From a virus, in IMG/VR virus record IMGVR_UViG_3300036766_000359, positions 124,001-188,000 of that record: a stretch of DNA of 64,000 nt. The stretch is one strand, 5' to 3'. The stretch's first letter is position 1. Every line of letters begins with the position of its first letter. The notes under the pieces were generated by a model. The model did no database searches. It saw only the letters and a program-made list of their open reading frames with translations, and had not been told where the DNA came from. The position numbers were made by a program, and so were the translations under genes. Shown here one piece after another: positions 23,055 through 31,880 of this stretch.

Positions 23055-24521
23055 ATGGCAACAGCAGACCGATCGATCGCAGCAACCATCACCCGTCTCA
23101 AGGATCCAGAGAACGTGGCGAGCAGCCCTCGCCAGTACATGGAACTTTGCGACAAAATCTCGTCCTGCATGACGAGGCTTTTCCAGTTCCCCAAGAACGG
23201 GGGCAACCCGTTCTTGTTCGCCCTCACCGGCCCGAAGCCACACTTCCTCGTCAGGAAGCTTCACGGACAGGATATCAAGACAGCGGCCACCGACGGAAAG
23301 AATTTCTACTGGAACCCTGAGTTTCTTGAGTCGATGAGCCCTCAAGAGATCCAGACGGTCATGTCCCATGAGAGCTACCACGTTCTCTTTTTCCACTGCT
23401 CGAAGGACCGGGCGGCTGGGAAGAAGCCGCATGAATGGAATATCGCCGTGGACTACATCGTCAACGGCGTCATTGAGCATGACCACGAAAAGAGCGGACG
23501 ATCGGCTTCTTTCAAGCTGTGGGGCGGCGCGATCGGATCGCCAATCTCGTTCGACGATTACATCGCCTGGATTGCGGGCAAGATTGATGATCTGCCGCAA
23601 CACGGTTGCTTCGCAGACCCGACCATGCACGGTCGGTCTCCGGAGTCCATCTACGGCGATATCATCCAGGCCCAACTCAGCAGCCCACGTCGTTGCAAAG
23701 AGAACGCGGGTGGCTGTGGAGCACTGTCCATCGACCCGAAGACCGGGGTCTCTGTAATCGATCAGCCCTGGGACGCGGACGCCTGCCAGAAGTGCGGCGC
23801 AAAGCCCAACCAGGGAACCGGCCCTGGGTCTCTCGACTCACATGTTCCCACCGACCTGACAAAGGATGAGGTCATGGGGGAGATGATGAAGGCTGCAGAG
23901 CAAGCCGCAGCGACTGGTCGTGGAACGGCCCCTGCTGAAATAGAGGCAGCCCTGGCTGAACTCAAGGCTCCGCAGCTCCGCCCGAGCGATATCATCCGAC
24001 AGGCATTCTTTCGCAAGGCAATCGACACCGGCAACAAGAACGACTGGAAGCGCCTTCGACGCCGCCAGCTCGCAATGACCCCTCGCCAGTTCCTCCCACG
24101 CAAGCACGAACATCTGCCCAAATGGGTGGTCTGCCTTGACACGTCTGGCTCAATGTCCGACAAGGACATTGCAAACGGCCTCAAGGAGATGCAGGCCGTC
24201 CCGCAGAATTCAGAGGGATGGGTGATCCCTTGCGATGCGGTCCCATACTGGGACCGGAAGACCCTCGTGCGGAACTCATCCGACCTCAAGCGGACCAAGG
24301 TCGTTGGACGTGGCGGCACGGTCTTCGACCAATTCTTCGCGGAGCTTCCAGAGAAGATTGGGAGGGACCTTGACATTGTGGTCATCATCAGTGATGGTGA
24401 TTGCGGGACTATTCCGATGAATCTCCACCCGCGTTGCGACGTGCTCTGGATTATCACGAACAAGCGTGACTTCAAGCCCACGTTCGGACGGGTCGTTCAA
24501 CTCAGTCCGTCTCGCGCCTAA
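23055..24521 (+). CDS. VWA-domain metallopeptidase-like protein (DUF2201 type)
   Basis: 488 residues. The N-terminal domain has HESYH at 105-109, an HExxH zinc-peptidase motif, followed by EWNIAVDYIVN. The C-terminal domain is von Willebrand A with the MIDAS motif DTSGS at 362-366. A CGALS...CQKCG segment lies between. Proteins of this architecture pair with MoxR AAA+ ATPases, here the gene at 19509. Whether the peptidase site is active and what it acts on are unknown. Confidence 0.8.
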   Translation: MATADRSIAATITRLKDPENVASSPRQYMELCDKISSCMTRLFQFPKNGGNPFLFALTGPKPHFLVRKLHGQDIKTAATDGKNFYWNPEFLESMSPQEIQTVMSHESYHVLFFHCSKDRAAGKKPHEWNIAVDYIVNGVIEHDHEKSGRSASFKLWGGAIGSPISFDDYIAWIAGKIDDLPQHGCFADPTMHGRSPESIYGDIIQAQLSSPRRCKENAGGCGALSIDPKTGVSVIDQPWDADACQKCGAKPNQGTGPGSLDSHVPTDLTKDEVMGEMMKAAEQAAATGRGTAPAEIEAALAELKAPQLRPSDIIRQAFFRKAIDTGNKNDWKRLRRRQLAMTPRQFLPRKHEHLPKWVVCLDTSGSMSDKDIANGLKEMQAVPQNSEGWVIPCDAVPYWDRKTLVRNSSDLKRTKVVGRGGTVFDQFFAELPEKIGRDLDIVVIISDGDCGTIPMNLHPRCDVLWIITNKRDFKPTFGRVVQLSPSRA

Positions 24522-24530
24522 ACGACAAGT

Positions 24531-24567
24531 CCACGCGGCCCGCTCCTTGGAAGGGCGGGCCGCGTGG
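24531..24567 (+). terminator. hairpin terminator
   Basis: CCACGCGGCCCGC pairs with GCGGGCCGCGTGG after the VWA gene. Confidence 0.75.
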
Positions 24568-24630
24568 TACCCCATATACTAGCGAAAACCCTGGCATATA
24601 CCATCAGATAACTTACGTCAGGCCGCCCAG

Positions 24631-24666
24631 GAAACTCGGCAGTTGTCGGCGTACGAACGGTGGAGG
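24631..24666 (+). promoter_or_regulatory. shared leader element
   Basis: AAACTCGGCAGTTGTCGGC then GTACGAACGGTGGAGG before the ATG at 24672. Nearly the same as the copy at 30301. Confidence 0.65.
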
Positions 24667-24671
24667 TCACC

Positions 24672-24947
24672 ATGTCGATAATCATCATGACGATGGCTGG
24701 AATTTTGGGCGGAGTGGTGCTGTACCCTTTGGCCGTGAGTCTATCAGTAAGCTTCGTCTGCGGCCCTTGTAGAGCAGCGGCAGCGTGGCTTAACGAACAT
24801 GATGGGGAGCGCTCTGCGTGTTATGTGATGCTGTTCGGACTAAAGTTGATTGCTTTCGTGGAAGGCGGTCTGGACACCCCGGCTGTTCATCTTCAAGAAC
24901 GCTTTAGAAAACGTATAGAGAACCTGGAAACACATGAAAAGTTTTGA
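24672..24947 (+). CDS. small membrane protein
   Basis: 91 residues: one or two transmembrane segments (about 3-28), a C-x2-C just after them (VCGPCRAAAAW), a second weaker hydrophobic stretch (YVMLFGLKLIAF) and a charged tail. It overlaps the next gene by 14 nt. Confidence 0.6.
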   Translation: MSIIIMTMAGILGGVVLYPLAVSLSVSFVCGPCRAAAAWLNEHDGERSACYVMLFGLKLIAFVEGGLDTPAVHLQERFRKRIENLETHEKF

Positions 24948-25251
24948 GGATATCGATACCACAACTGGCACTTGGTCAGTCCCAGAAAAGAGAATGGAGA
25001 AGAATCGCCAAAACTTGCTTGGATTCTTTAGTGATATCGATAACTACGGTCGCGTTCGGAAAAGTGCCGTCGAGACATTTGAACCCGATGTATTCATCAA
25101 AATAATGAGACTTTTCCTTTATCACGAGAATGAGATGAGTCACATACAAGGTTTCGTAAATCGTTTCAGGAAATCCGCAAACGAGATAACCGATGACAAC
25201 ATTCGTGAAGTTCTAAAACAACTGGCCGTAAATGATGTAATGGATTCTTAG
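24934..25251 (+). CDS. hypothetical protein with VNDVMDS tail
   Basis: 105 residues, acidic, helical (MRLFLYHENEMSHIQGF). It ends LAVNDVMDS. Function unknown. Confidence 0.65.
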   Translation: MKSFEDIDTTTGTWSVPEKRMEKNRQNLLGFFSDIDNYGRVRKSAVETFEPDVFIKIMRLFLYHENEMSHIQGFVNRFRKSANEITDDNIREVLKQLAVNDVMDS

Positions 25252-25309
25252 GATCCATGGCACATACTGTCGTCGTGGATCGAGAACCCGGTCGCGTACT
25301 GGTGAGAAC

Positions 25310-25714
25310 ATGGCGTTACTGATTCACGTCGGCATTTCAGAAATTGAGAGTCGCATCAATAAAATTATCGAACCGAGACTGCGGCTTTTAACTGGCCCTA
25401 ACGAACTGTTGGACATAACTGTCAAAGTGCGCACGAATTTTCGCAAAAGAATTCGTAGTGTTGCAGACACTAAGATTGAACTAAAAAGTTCGTCTAACGG
25501 AGAAGAAAGTTTCAATGCTTGGTTGGCCGGTTTCGAGTATGCCAGGAAAATTCCTGATGACGTGCACTACTTCGTATTCCCTAATTCTAACTCTTTCGCA
25601 GTTATCCATTCGACCGATTGTCTTAAAAAAGTTGATCATATCATTGCAGAGTTTTCACATAAGGTGGCCGAACTGGAAAATATCTGCGCAGTTTCAGACG
25701 TGATGTTGTCGTAA
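25310..25714 (+). CDS. hypothetical protein with VSDVMLS tail
   Basis: 134 residues from MALLIHVGISEIESRINK. Mixed alpha/beta, ending ICAVSDVMLS. A diverged leader (GGTCGCGTACTGGTGAG) precedes it. Not recognised. Confidence 0.65.
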   Translation: MALLIHVGISEIESRINKIIEPRLRLLTGPNELLDITVKVRTNFRKRIRSVADTKIELKSSSNGEESFNAWLAGFEYARKIPDDVHYFVFPNSNSFAVIHSTDCLKKVDHIIAEFSHKVAELENICAVSDVMLS

Positions 25715-25772
25715 CTTATACGGCGTAGATCCGCGCAGTCTCTCGGTACTAGCAGGGAAGGAGAAACACAGC

Positions 25773-25811
25773 ATGGCGAAGCAAAACGATTGTACGGCAC
25801 TATGGAAGTAA
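25773..25811 (+). pseudogene. 12-codon remnant in front of the HNH insertion
   Basis: MAKQNDCTALWK follows a leader (CTCGGTACTAGCAGGGAAGG) and stops 3 nt before the HNH gene's end. The gene after the HNH begins MAKKNELTDMW, so this looks like the original 5' end of that gene, cut off by insertion. Confidence 0.4.
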
Positions 25812-25813
25812 AT

Positions 25814-26299
25814 TCATTCTATGTGTGGGCATTGACCATATGCTCCCTTCGCTAGGTTACAGTTATGGCACAACACTTGGAAACCAGGCGGATATTTGTT
25901 CGCTCGAAGCCATGAATAGATACCGAGACCATTAGTTCCGATCTGTCTTCTATGCTCTCTACCGCCGCCTTCAATATGGTCAATTGCAAGAAATTTCGGC
26001 TCATTAGTAGAACACCCGCCAAGACACATGCAATGGATGTTTCCTCCGCAATATGCTCGAAAAGCAGCCATGCGCATACTTTGTCGATATTCCCTAGCTT
26101 TCATGTATCTGATCTCTTTTGTGCATTCTCTCCAGTTTTTTGCTTTTCGAGCATATTCAGCTGGGTTATCTCGACGTCGTTTCTGATGATATTCACGTTG
26201 ACATAATTTACAGCGACTTTTATGACCATCTGAACACCTGGTATCCAAACCGAATTCATGAATGTCCTTCGGACCACAGATAATACATTGTTTTTCCAT
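25814..26299 (-). CDS. HNH-type homing endonuclease
   Basis: 161 residues from MEKQCIICGPKDIHEFG, with AGGTGAGGTG before the ATG. C-x2-C pairs in the N-terminal half; the C-terminal part LAIDHIEGGG...CHNCNLAKGAYG is an HNH core of the phage homing type. It sits on the strand opposite to its neighbours and appears to separate a leader from its gene. Confidence 0.75.
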   Translation of the reverse strand: MEKQCIICGPKDIHEFGLDTRCSDGHKSRCKLCQREYHQKRRRDNPAEYARKAKNWRECTKEIRYMKAREYRQSMRMAAFRAYCGGNIHCMCLGGCSTNEPKFLAIDHIEGGGREHRRQIGTNGLGIYSWLRANKYPPGFQVLCHNCNLAKGAYGQCPHIE

Positions 26300-26337
26300 C
26301 ACCTCACCTCTCATTGAAAAGTAATGAAAGATTCATC

Positions 26338-26694
26338 ATGGCAAAGAAAAATGAATTGACTGATATGTGGGCTATTGTTCAGGTCATGGAGGTTTCCAAC
26401 GCCCTGAAGGGCAAGGTTTTCAGCATCACCGGCCACCTCGGGCTGAAACGACCCGAGATCGTTCAAATCATCGAGACGGCTGGTGGTCGATTTGAGGAAC
26501 GGCCTCGATGGGGAGTGAATTTTCTCATTACGAACTCGGACTGGAATAAGGGGTCGACCGTTGACCCCAAGAAGTCGTCGAAGTACATTGATGCAGAGCG
26601 CAATCGCATCAAGATCATCTCAGAGGACCAATTCTGTCAAATGGTCATCGATGGCGGAGAAACGATGGCTGACAACATCTCATCTGGTCGATGA
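26338..26694 (+). CDS. BRCT-domain protein
   Basis: 118 residues. ALKGKVFSITGHLGLKR and IIETAGGRFEERP followed by NFLITN are the conserved strand, glycine turn and core of a BRCT domain, as found at the C-terminus of NAD-dependent DNA ligases. There is no catalytic domain, so it may act as a DNA-end or protein adaptor. Confidence 0.7.
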   Translation: MAKKNELTDMWAIVQVMEVSNALKGKVFSITGHLGLKRPEIVQIIETAGGRFEERPRWGVNFLITNSDWNKGSTVDPKKSSKYIDAERNRIKIISEDQFCQMVIDGGETMADNISSGR

Positions 26695-26708
26695 ATTGTT
26701 GAGGGCGA

Positions 26709-27188
26709 ATGATTATCCAAAGTATATGTAATCTCACTTACGCAGAAGCTCTGGCCGATAATCCGGCTGCTGTTGCTGTGGTTCTAAAGAAGATCCGTAA
26801 GGGTCGCAGCAAGAAGAAGAACGACGCGCCCGAGACTTTCGAGTGGTCGTATGGCCTGGCTCTATTAGTAAACGGCTTGTCGCTGATGGACCGTCTTGCT
26901 GGCAAGAAGGAGTATGACGCGGACTTCACTGATGCACAGAAGGTGGCGGATTACGTTTCTCGCTGCACCACATGGTTGCAGGCTAACGGACACTCATGCC
27001 CTATTTCTGTCCCGGACTTCGTGGGTGAGGAAAAAGCCAGGCAACTTATTCAAGAAGGTGATGAACGGCGGCGATTCGAAGCTTTGTCTGTCGAAGATCA
27101 ACAAGCGGAGATCGCTAAACTCATGAGCGCCGCGATTGCAGGCGGAGCGAGAGTCGTTTTAGTACCAGAAAGACCACATGGCGAATAA
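26709..27188 (+). CDS. hypothetical protein, 159 aa
   Basis: MIIQSICNLTYAEALADNPA, helical with a basic patch (KKIRKGRSKKKN). GAGGGCGA precedes the ATG. It overlaps the next small gene. Not recognised. Confidence 0.6.
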   Translation: MIIQSICNLTYAEALADNPAAVAVVLKKIRKGRSKKKNDAPETFEWSYGLALLVNGLSLMDRLAGKKEYDADFTDAQKVADYVSRCTTWLQANGHSCPISVPDFVGEEKARQLIQEGDERRRFEALSVEDQQAEIAKLMSAAIAGGARVVLVPERPHGE

Positions 27189-27321
27189 GAAACCCGTTGT
27201 CCAGCTATGCGAGTGGTTCTTTTTATGTAAGCGCCCCGCTACGACCATTGAGTCGCATCCGGTGTTAGGTAAAGTACCGATCTGTGCGCGTTGTGCCGCG
27301 TGGCTACGGAGCAACGAATAA
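27178..27321 (+). CDS. 47-aa Cys-rich protein
   Basis: MANKKPVVQLCEWFFLCKR and ICARCAAWLRS give four Cys in C-x5-C...C-x2-C spacing, a plausible zinc site. It overlaps the upstream gene by 11 nt. Confidence 0.55.
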   Translation: MANKKPVVQLCEWFFLCKRPATTIESHPVLGKVPICARCAAWLRSNE

Positions 27322-27325
27322 GGCG

Positions 27326-27550
27326 GTGATAGCCCGTCCTGCCATTCCCCGGCCCCGTCCTGCCTCCCGGCTGCACGGGGCCGATTCGTGCCGGGTCGAC
27401 GACCGACTGACAACCGAGAACCGCCGAGGTTATTACTGGTCACAACTTCCAGGGTCAGAGCAATCATGGTTCACCACTTTCGGCAGTCCCCGACCCATAT
27501 GGGCTCATCTCTGGGCTAAACTTGCAGTTCGTGAAGTGATGGAGTCTTGA
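27326..27550 (+). CDS. small protein with VREVMES tail
   Basis: 74 residues from a GTG. Pro/Arg-rich start, Trp-rich second half (YYWSQL, SWFTTF, IWAHLWAK), ending LAVREVMES. Function unknown. Confidence 0.55.
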   Translation: MIARPAIPRPRPASRLHGADSCRVDDRLTTENRRGYYWSQLPGSEQSWFTTFGSPRPIWAHLWAKLAVREVMES

Positions 27551-27630
27551 GCAAGGGTAATAACCCACCTTCCAGGCTCCTCCGACGCGCAAATTGTCAC
27601 ACAATAACTGTTTTCCGAGCTCTCCCCGAG

Positions 27631-27670
27631 CTGTAAGTTCGGATCGAAGCCGCGTATACGGGACGGAGGA
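27631..27670 (+). promoter_or_regulatory. shared leader element
   Basis: TGTAAGTTCGGATCGAAGCC then GCGTATACGGGACGGAGG before the ATG at 27679. Confidence 0.6.
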
Positions 27671-27678
27671 TCAGATCA

Positions 27679-28449
27679 ATGATCAAGACACCGACATTTG
27701 TCGTTAACGACAACCAAGATCCCAAGAAGTCAAGGAAAGCCATACAAAACCTGAAGAGGATGATCAAGTATGGGAAAATCGCAGAAGCTGCTTTGAAAAA
27801 TATTAACACTCAGGGATATCACTCAGGCAGGAGCCCCATCATCAACGAAGTCTATGGTTTGAGCATTTCGGGCTTTTCAAATGAAAGAAACAGGCCCATG
27901 TCGAAATCAGCTACTTGCGAATATGTTCGATTCCATAAACGAGTCGAGGTTTCGCGAAGTGACGTCGGTGATCTGTCGAAACTTCGGGCTGAAGTTGACC
28001 ATACGGGTGGAGGAAAACCGGTCCTATACCTGGCGGGGCCTCTGTTTTTCCAGTTATTCCCCAACAAAGATATATTCGAGATCAAAGAAGGTCGGCGTCA
28101 GCTAGGGTTCATTAACATCAATAAAGGGTATATCTCTTTAACCCCGCACACGGATGTTGAACCACCGAATGGTTTCGATGATAAAGTAATCCGCATCTAC
28201 CAAGCGATGGCATTCGCCAAGGAGTCTCTACAATCTTTTTCTGCGTACGCAGGAACCGCGTTAGCTGACGTGGAGTTAGTGAAATACGCCACCCCCTATC
28301 CAAATAAGAAAACTCGGCCGGGGATGATGTCAAAAACCATCGAGATACAGAATAAATCTGGTGAGTGGATTTATGAGGAAGGTCACGCCGAGAGACTGTT
28401 TCTTGAAATCAACAAACTGGTGAAAATTCACCAGGTCATGACTTCATGA
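27679..28449 (+). CDS. hypothetical protein with IHQVMTS tail
   Basis: 256 residues. Basic N-terminus (DPKKSRKAIQNLKRMIKYGK), then an alpha/beta body (VLYLAGPLFFQLF, LGFININKGYISL). It ends LVKIHQVMTS. Its stop overlaps the next ATG. No family recognised. Confidence 0.65.
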   Translation: MIKTPTFVVNDNQDPKKSRKAIQNLKRMIKYGKIAEAALKNINTQGYHSGRSPIINEVYGLSISGFSNERNRPMSKSATCEYVRFHKRVEVSRSDVGDLSKLRAEVDHTGGGKPVLYLAGPLFFQLFPNKDIFEIKEGRRQLGFININKGYISLTPHTDVEPPNGFDDKVIRIYQAMAFAKESLQSFSAYAGTALADVELVKYATPYPNKKTRPGMMSKTIEIQNKSGEWIYEEGHAERLFLEINKLVKIHQVMTS

Positions 28450-28595
28450 AGAAAATGATTCGGTCGAAGCGTAAAGATAAAGCAAAAGAACTGCTGGTTT
28501 CCGCCCTGATCGAAGCGCTGTCCTCTGGTGTTCCACCAGACGAAGTCCTTTCAATAGTAAAAGAGTCACTGGTTTCACAAACTATGGAGTCGTAG
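28446..28595 (+). CDS. 49-aa protein with SQTMES tail
   Basis: MKKMIRSKRKDKAKELLVSA, then a helix (EVLSIVKESLVSQTMES). ATGA overlap with the gene before. Its ending is a tag variant with Thr before Met. Confidence 0.6.
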   Translation: MKKMIRSKRKDKAKELLVSALIEALSSGVPPDEVLSIVKESLVSQTMES

Positions 28596-28629
28596 ACCCG
28601 AACGTCGTGTGCGTACTCGTGGGCGGAGG
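28591..28629 (+). promoter_or_regulatory. shared leader element
   Basis: CGTAGACCCGAACGTCGTG then TGCGTACTCGTGGGCGGAGG, reaching the ATG at 28631 or 28634. Confidence 0.6.
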
Positions 28630-28630
28630 C

Positions 28631-29254
28631 ATGATGGACTGCATAATTACCATCAAAGGTTCTGGAAGAGGCACAAGTAGAGGACATGGAGTTCCAGTCC
28701 ATGATAGGACTGAACCTGTCCGAAACTTTCTAGTTGATAACACTTATTTCTATATTGCAATCACCGAACATCTAACCACATGCAAAGTTTGTTCAATTGA
28801 CCAGATTTTGAAAGAGTATCTTCGAAGACGAATCGAAATTCCGAAGTTCCACGGTGCAACCGGGTCGTCCCTTATCAAAAGATCAATAACCCTTGAGAGA
28901 CTTGCCATGAAAAAAGGCGAGATCCTAACACCAGGGTTGGTGAACCAGTTTGTCATTCGTGGGTGCGCTGAAGATTTCGCACGTCACAGTGAACGTCTTG
29001 ACATTTGTGAGCAATATTTTGCAATTAAACTCATGTCACGACGGACCCACCAGTGGAGGGAGCAACTTGAAAGTTCCATGAAGTCCCAAAGAACCAAGAT
29101 CAAGGCAGGCGAGGGAATTGCATTCATGAAAATGGAAAGTCATATGCGTTGCATTAAAGAAATCGCAGACCTCGTTTCGCAGGGTGTAAATGCAGAACTT
29201 TCTCAAGAAGAATTGGAAAAACTTTTGAGAGTGTCTAGTGTGATGAATTCATAG
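28631..29254 (+). CDS. hypothetical protein with VSSVMNS tail
   Basis: 207 residues from MMDCIITIKGSGRG; the second Met may be the true start. Helical body with many Arg and paired Cys (TTCKVCSIDQ), ending LLRVSSVMNS. Not recognised. Confidence 0.65.
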   Translation: MMDCIITIKGSGRGTSRGHGVPVHDRTEPVRNFLVDNTYFYIAITEHLTTCKVCSIDQILKEYLRRRIEIPKFHGATGSSLIKRSITLERLAMKKGEILTPGLVNQFVIRGCAEDFARHSERLDICEQYFAIKLMSRRTHQWREQLESSMKSQRTKIKAGEGIAFMKMESHMRCIKEIADLVSQGVNAELSQEELEKLLRVSSVMNS

Positions 29255-29257
29255 GCA

Positions 29258-29298
29258 GACGGAGATCGGGGCACCGGACGCGTACAGATGGTGGAGGT
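29258..29298 (+). promoter_or_regulatory. shared leader element
   Basis: GGAGATCGGGGCACCGGAC then GCGTACAGATGGTGGAGGTT, 6 nt before the ATG at 29305. Confidence 0.65.
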
Positions 29299-29304
29299 TA
29301 CGAT

Positions 29305-30090
29305 ATGAGCAATATGAAGAATCTTTTCAATCTGTTCGACCAGGAACCAAGTTTGGTAGAAATCACCGAGGCACAGAACGCTGTGCTGGAGAAGGATTTC
29401 GAGCGACAGGAGCAACTGCCGCTGGTTGTTGAAGCAGCCCCCGCTGCCATCTTTGCGATGCCCCCGGTCGCCTACATCAAGGCAGGTCGCCGCCACAAGT
29501 TGGTATTCGAGGGAGTTTGCACCAATTGTGCTCACTGCTCACAACCCCTCTCGGACGCCGTGTCGATCGAACGCGGGATCGGACCGGTTTGCTCGAAAAA
29601 GGGATACCTGGAAGATCCCAAGGTGTCGGACGAAATCCAGGCGATGATCGACTTGGCCGAGTTTCCTTCCTTGGTGACTTTCCTCGTCGAGCGGTATAAG
29701 CCGCAGGGCGTCCGTTCGATGATGAATGCCCTGGTGAAGATCTGTTCTCTCAACCGTCGTTCGCCAGTACATCCGGCATGCTGCGATGCCATCGAGTCGC
29801 TCGGATACACCCGACTTGCAAGCACTCTTCGTGAGAGCATCGCGGTCGTGGAAATTTCCGTGCTTTCAGCTTCTGACGACCGACTGAAAGTATGGGTCAA
29901 GAAGAGCGAGTGGAATTGGCGTTGGACGACCGAAATTCGACAGATCCTTGGGGCGGGGTACTCAACGCAACACAAGGGAACCTTAGTTCCAGCTGCCCGG
30001 AAACGGGAGTTGTGGAACCTGATCAAGAAGCATTATGCAGGCCTCTGTTGCAAGACTCCAACCGGAACTGTGAAGATTCCAGCGGTTTAA
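29305..30090 (+). CDS. DUF6011-like zinc-binding protein
   Basis: 261 residues. CTNCAHCSQPLSD then SIERGIGPVCSKKG (about 72-98) is the pattern of DUF6011-type zinc modules found in phage and mobile-element proteins. The C-terminal half has a WKKSEWNWRW-like aromatic stretch and HKGTLVP. Possible nucleic-acid contact; function unproven. Confidence 0.65.
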   Translation: MSNMKNLFNLFDQEPSLVEITEAQNAVLEKDFERQEQLPLVVEAAPAAIFAMPPVAYIKAGRRHKLVFEGVCTNCAHCSQPLSDAVSIERGIGPVCSKKGYLEDPKVSDEIQAMIDLAEFPSLVTFLVERYKPQGVRSMMNALVKICSLNRRSPVHPACCDAIESLGYTRLASTLRESIAVVEISVLSASDDRLKVWVKKSEWNWRWTTEIRQILGAGYSTQHKGTLVPAARKRELWNLIKKHYAGLCCKTPTGTVKIPAV

Positions 30091-30214
30091 AACGGTGTCG
30101 GAAGTGTGGTGAATTTCGAAAAGGGTCTAAGACTCCTGAACACTGGTTTCGAATAATGAAATCTTTCCCTTCGCAGGCAGTCACCTCCAACTAACCAACG
30201 AAGGGTGTCACCAA

Positions 30215-30242
30215 CGCCTGGGCCTCGAAAGGGGCCCAGGCG
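30215..30242 (+). terminator. hairpin terminator
   Basis: CGCCTGGGCC pairs with GGCCCAGGCG, followed by TATATTTGTGTT. Confidence 0.75.
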
Positions 30243-30300
30243 TATATTTGTGTTATATAGGTGAAAGGTCTCAGTCAAAGATAACTTACACACGTCCGCC

Positions 30301-30339
30301 CGGAAATTCGGCAGTTGTCGGTGTACGTGTGGTGGAGGT
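30301..30339 (+). promoter_or_regulatory. shared leader element
   Basis: CGGAAATTCGGCAGTTGTCG then GTGTACGTGTGGTGGAGGTG before the ATG at 30345. Confidence 0.65.
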
Positions 30340-30344
30340 GACAC

Positions 30345-30653
30345 ATGACGGCACAGGAAATGGTTGCGAAGCTTTCTGGCGTGGAGAAGGGACAGCGGGT
30401 TTTCGTGAGCTACATTGCTGGGAGGAGGCCCACAGCCCGCGCTGAACGAGAGGCCGCAAAGGCCGACGACGAGGGTTATTGCAAGCGATGGTTCGAGGGG
30501 TCCTTCGAGTCCGTGTGGATCACGAAGAAGGGCCATCCGGTGATGACAGTCTTGAGCACGACCCGCTACAACGACGAGGACCCCACGGCTGAAGCCCACT
30601 ACAGGACTTTTAATCCGGCACTGGGGTCTATGCTAATTTTAGAGATTTTGTGA
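30345..30653 (+). CDS. hypothetical protein, 102 aa
   Basis: MTAQEMVAKLSGVEKGQRVF is a small beta/alpha protein, basic in the middle (AGRRPTARAEREAAK). No motif recognised. Confidence 0.6.
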   Translation: MTAQEMVAKLSGVEKGQRVFVSYIAGRRPTARAEREAAKADDEGYCKRWFEGSFESVWITKKGHPVMTVLSTTRYNDEDPTAEAHYRTFNPALGSMLILEIL

Positions 30654-30665
30654 ACTTTCAACTGC

Positions 30666-31124
30666 ATGAAAAAATTGAAGGTCTGTAGAAAATGTCTACA
30701 AGAAAAATATCTAACTGAGTTCACCTTCAAAAGAAGGAAAAATGGCACCAAGACACCTAGATCTTGGTGCCGCCTATGTAGCTATGAGTATAGGAGATGC
30801 TACTATTCTAATAGTCCACTACAACAAGAGAAGCTAAAAGCTTCCAACAAACACCATAAAACTGTTCTCTCTGCATACATGGAACAAATAAAGAGTGTTC
30901 CATGTATGGACTGTAAACAGAGTTTCCCTTATTACGTAATGGATTTTGATCATAGAGATCCGTCCAAGAAAGAAGCAAACGTCGGTAGTCTTAGGAGGGA
31001 TGGGGCTAGTTTAGAAGCTTTAAAAACTGAAATCGCAAAGTGTGATATCGTTTGCGCAAATTGTCATAGAGTTAGAACCCATAAAAAGAAAGATGGGCCT
31101 GATGTTTATTATGCGCTCACATAA
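30666..31124 (+). CDS. HNH endonuclease
   Basis: 152 residues. N-terminal C-x2-C zinc pairs (CRKCLQEK, WCRLCSYEY), then VMDFDHRDP and IVCANCHRVRTH, the conserved His/Asn-Cys-His core of phage HNH nucleases. Likely a free-standing homing endonuclease between two unrelated genes. Confidence 0.8.
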   Translation: MKKLKVCRKCLQEKYLTEFTFKRRKNGTKTPRSWCRLCSYEYRRCYYSNSPLQQEKLKASNKHHKTVLSAYMEQIKSVPCMDCKQSFPYYVMDFDHRDPSKKEANVGSLRRDGASLEALKTEIAKCDIVCANCHRVRTHKKKDGPDVYYALT

Positions 31125-31147
31125 CTCAAAAGGAAGTGCCGAGCCCG

Positions 31148-31183
31148 TGTAAGTTCTTGTATCGCGCGTGTATGCGGTGGAGG
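31148..31183 (+). promoter_or_regulatory. shared leader element
   Basis: TGTAAGTTCTTGTATCGCGC then GTGTATGCGGTGGAGGC, serving the short frame at 31198. Confidence 0.6.
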
Positions 31184-31197
31184 CGGCAAACATCGTG

Positions 31198-31248
31198 ATG
31201 GGCTTCTCTCCCTGGAAATCTTGTAAGGAGCCAAATGACATTAGTTAA
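31198..31248 (+). CDS. 16-aa leader peptide
   Basis: MGFSPWKSCKEPNDIS lies between the shared leader and the gene at 31235 and overlaps its start by 14 nt. The overlap suggests translational coupling. The next gene also has its own AAGGAG. Confidence 0.4.
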   Translation: MGFSPWKSCKEPNDIS

Positions 31249-31837
31249 AGGTCGTGCATTGGAAGAACTCTTCGCTTTGGCATATGCCAATGCCCCAAAG
31301 AAATCAGCGCTCATCGCAAACGTTGGGAGTTTACCAGGAGTCCTGTGTTCTCACGGGTCTAATGCCTTTGTTGCGGGATTTGCAAAGTGTTACCAGATGA
31401 CCTCTGATGAGCAACTACATATGGTTGAGTTCATATCAGTTGCTACCGAACATTCTTTTCTTCTTCAAGACATTCAACCTTTCCAAAGTGCTCTTGAGGA
31501 CGTAAAGAACAGAACCTACGCACAGGTCCCGACGCCGAGGAAAGTGATGGTCAAAATGGTTCACCAAAGGATGATGAGTTTGCTTAAGGCAGTTCATGGT
31601 CGTAACGAACTATGTGCGCAGTACCCGAATAGTTACAAGAATACCTCTGCAGTTCCAACGCTCTGTTCTAAACAGAGTTTCGTTGACTGGGTGGAACACA
31701 ACAGAAAACAAAACTACAACGATAAAATAGTCATCAACGCTGACATCATCAGCATCCTTACGCGTGATGATATTCTTGACGATGTTTACCTAGAAGCATG
31801 GGATCTCGTTCAGGTTCGAGAAATAATGGAATCGTAA
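31235..31837 (+). CDS. hypothetical protein with VREIMES tail (paralogue of 39554)
   Basis: 200 residues. Shared blocks with the protein at 39554: GLPGV.C.H/GSLPGVLCSH, HSFLLQD, VPTPRKVMVKMV, DDI.DDVY.EAWDL, and the tagged end. Predicted helical. The conserved VPTPR-VKMV block suggests a common partner or ligand. No known family. Confidence 0.7.
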   Translation: MTLVKGRALEELFALAYANAPKKSALIANVGSLPGVLCSHGSNAFVAGFAKCYQMTSDEQLHMVEFISVATEHSFLLQDIQPFQSALEDVKNRTYAQVPTPRKVMVKMVHQRMMSLLKAVHGRNELCAQYPNSYKNTSAVPTLCSKQSFVDWVEHNRKQNYNDKIVINADIISILTRDDILDDVYLEAWDLVQVREIMES

Positions 31838-31880
31838 ATCTCGCTCTTGGTGATAACTCCCTGGACAGCAGCTCGAACTG

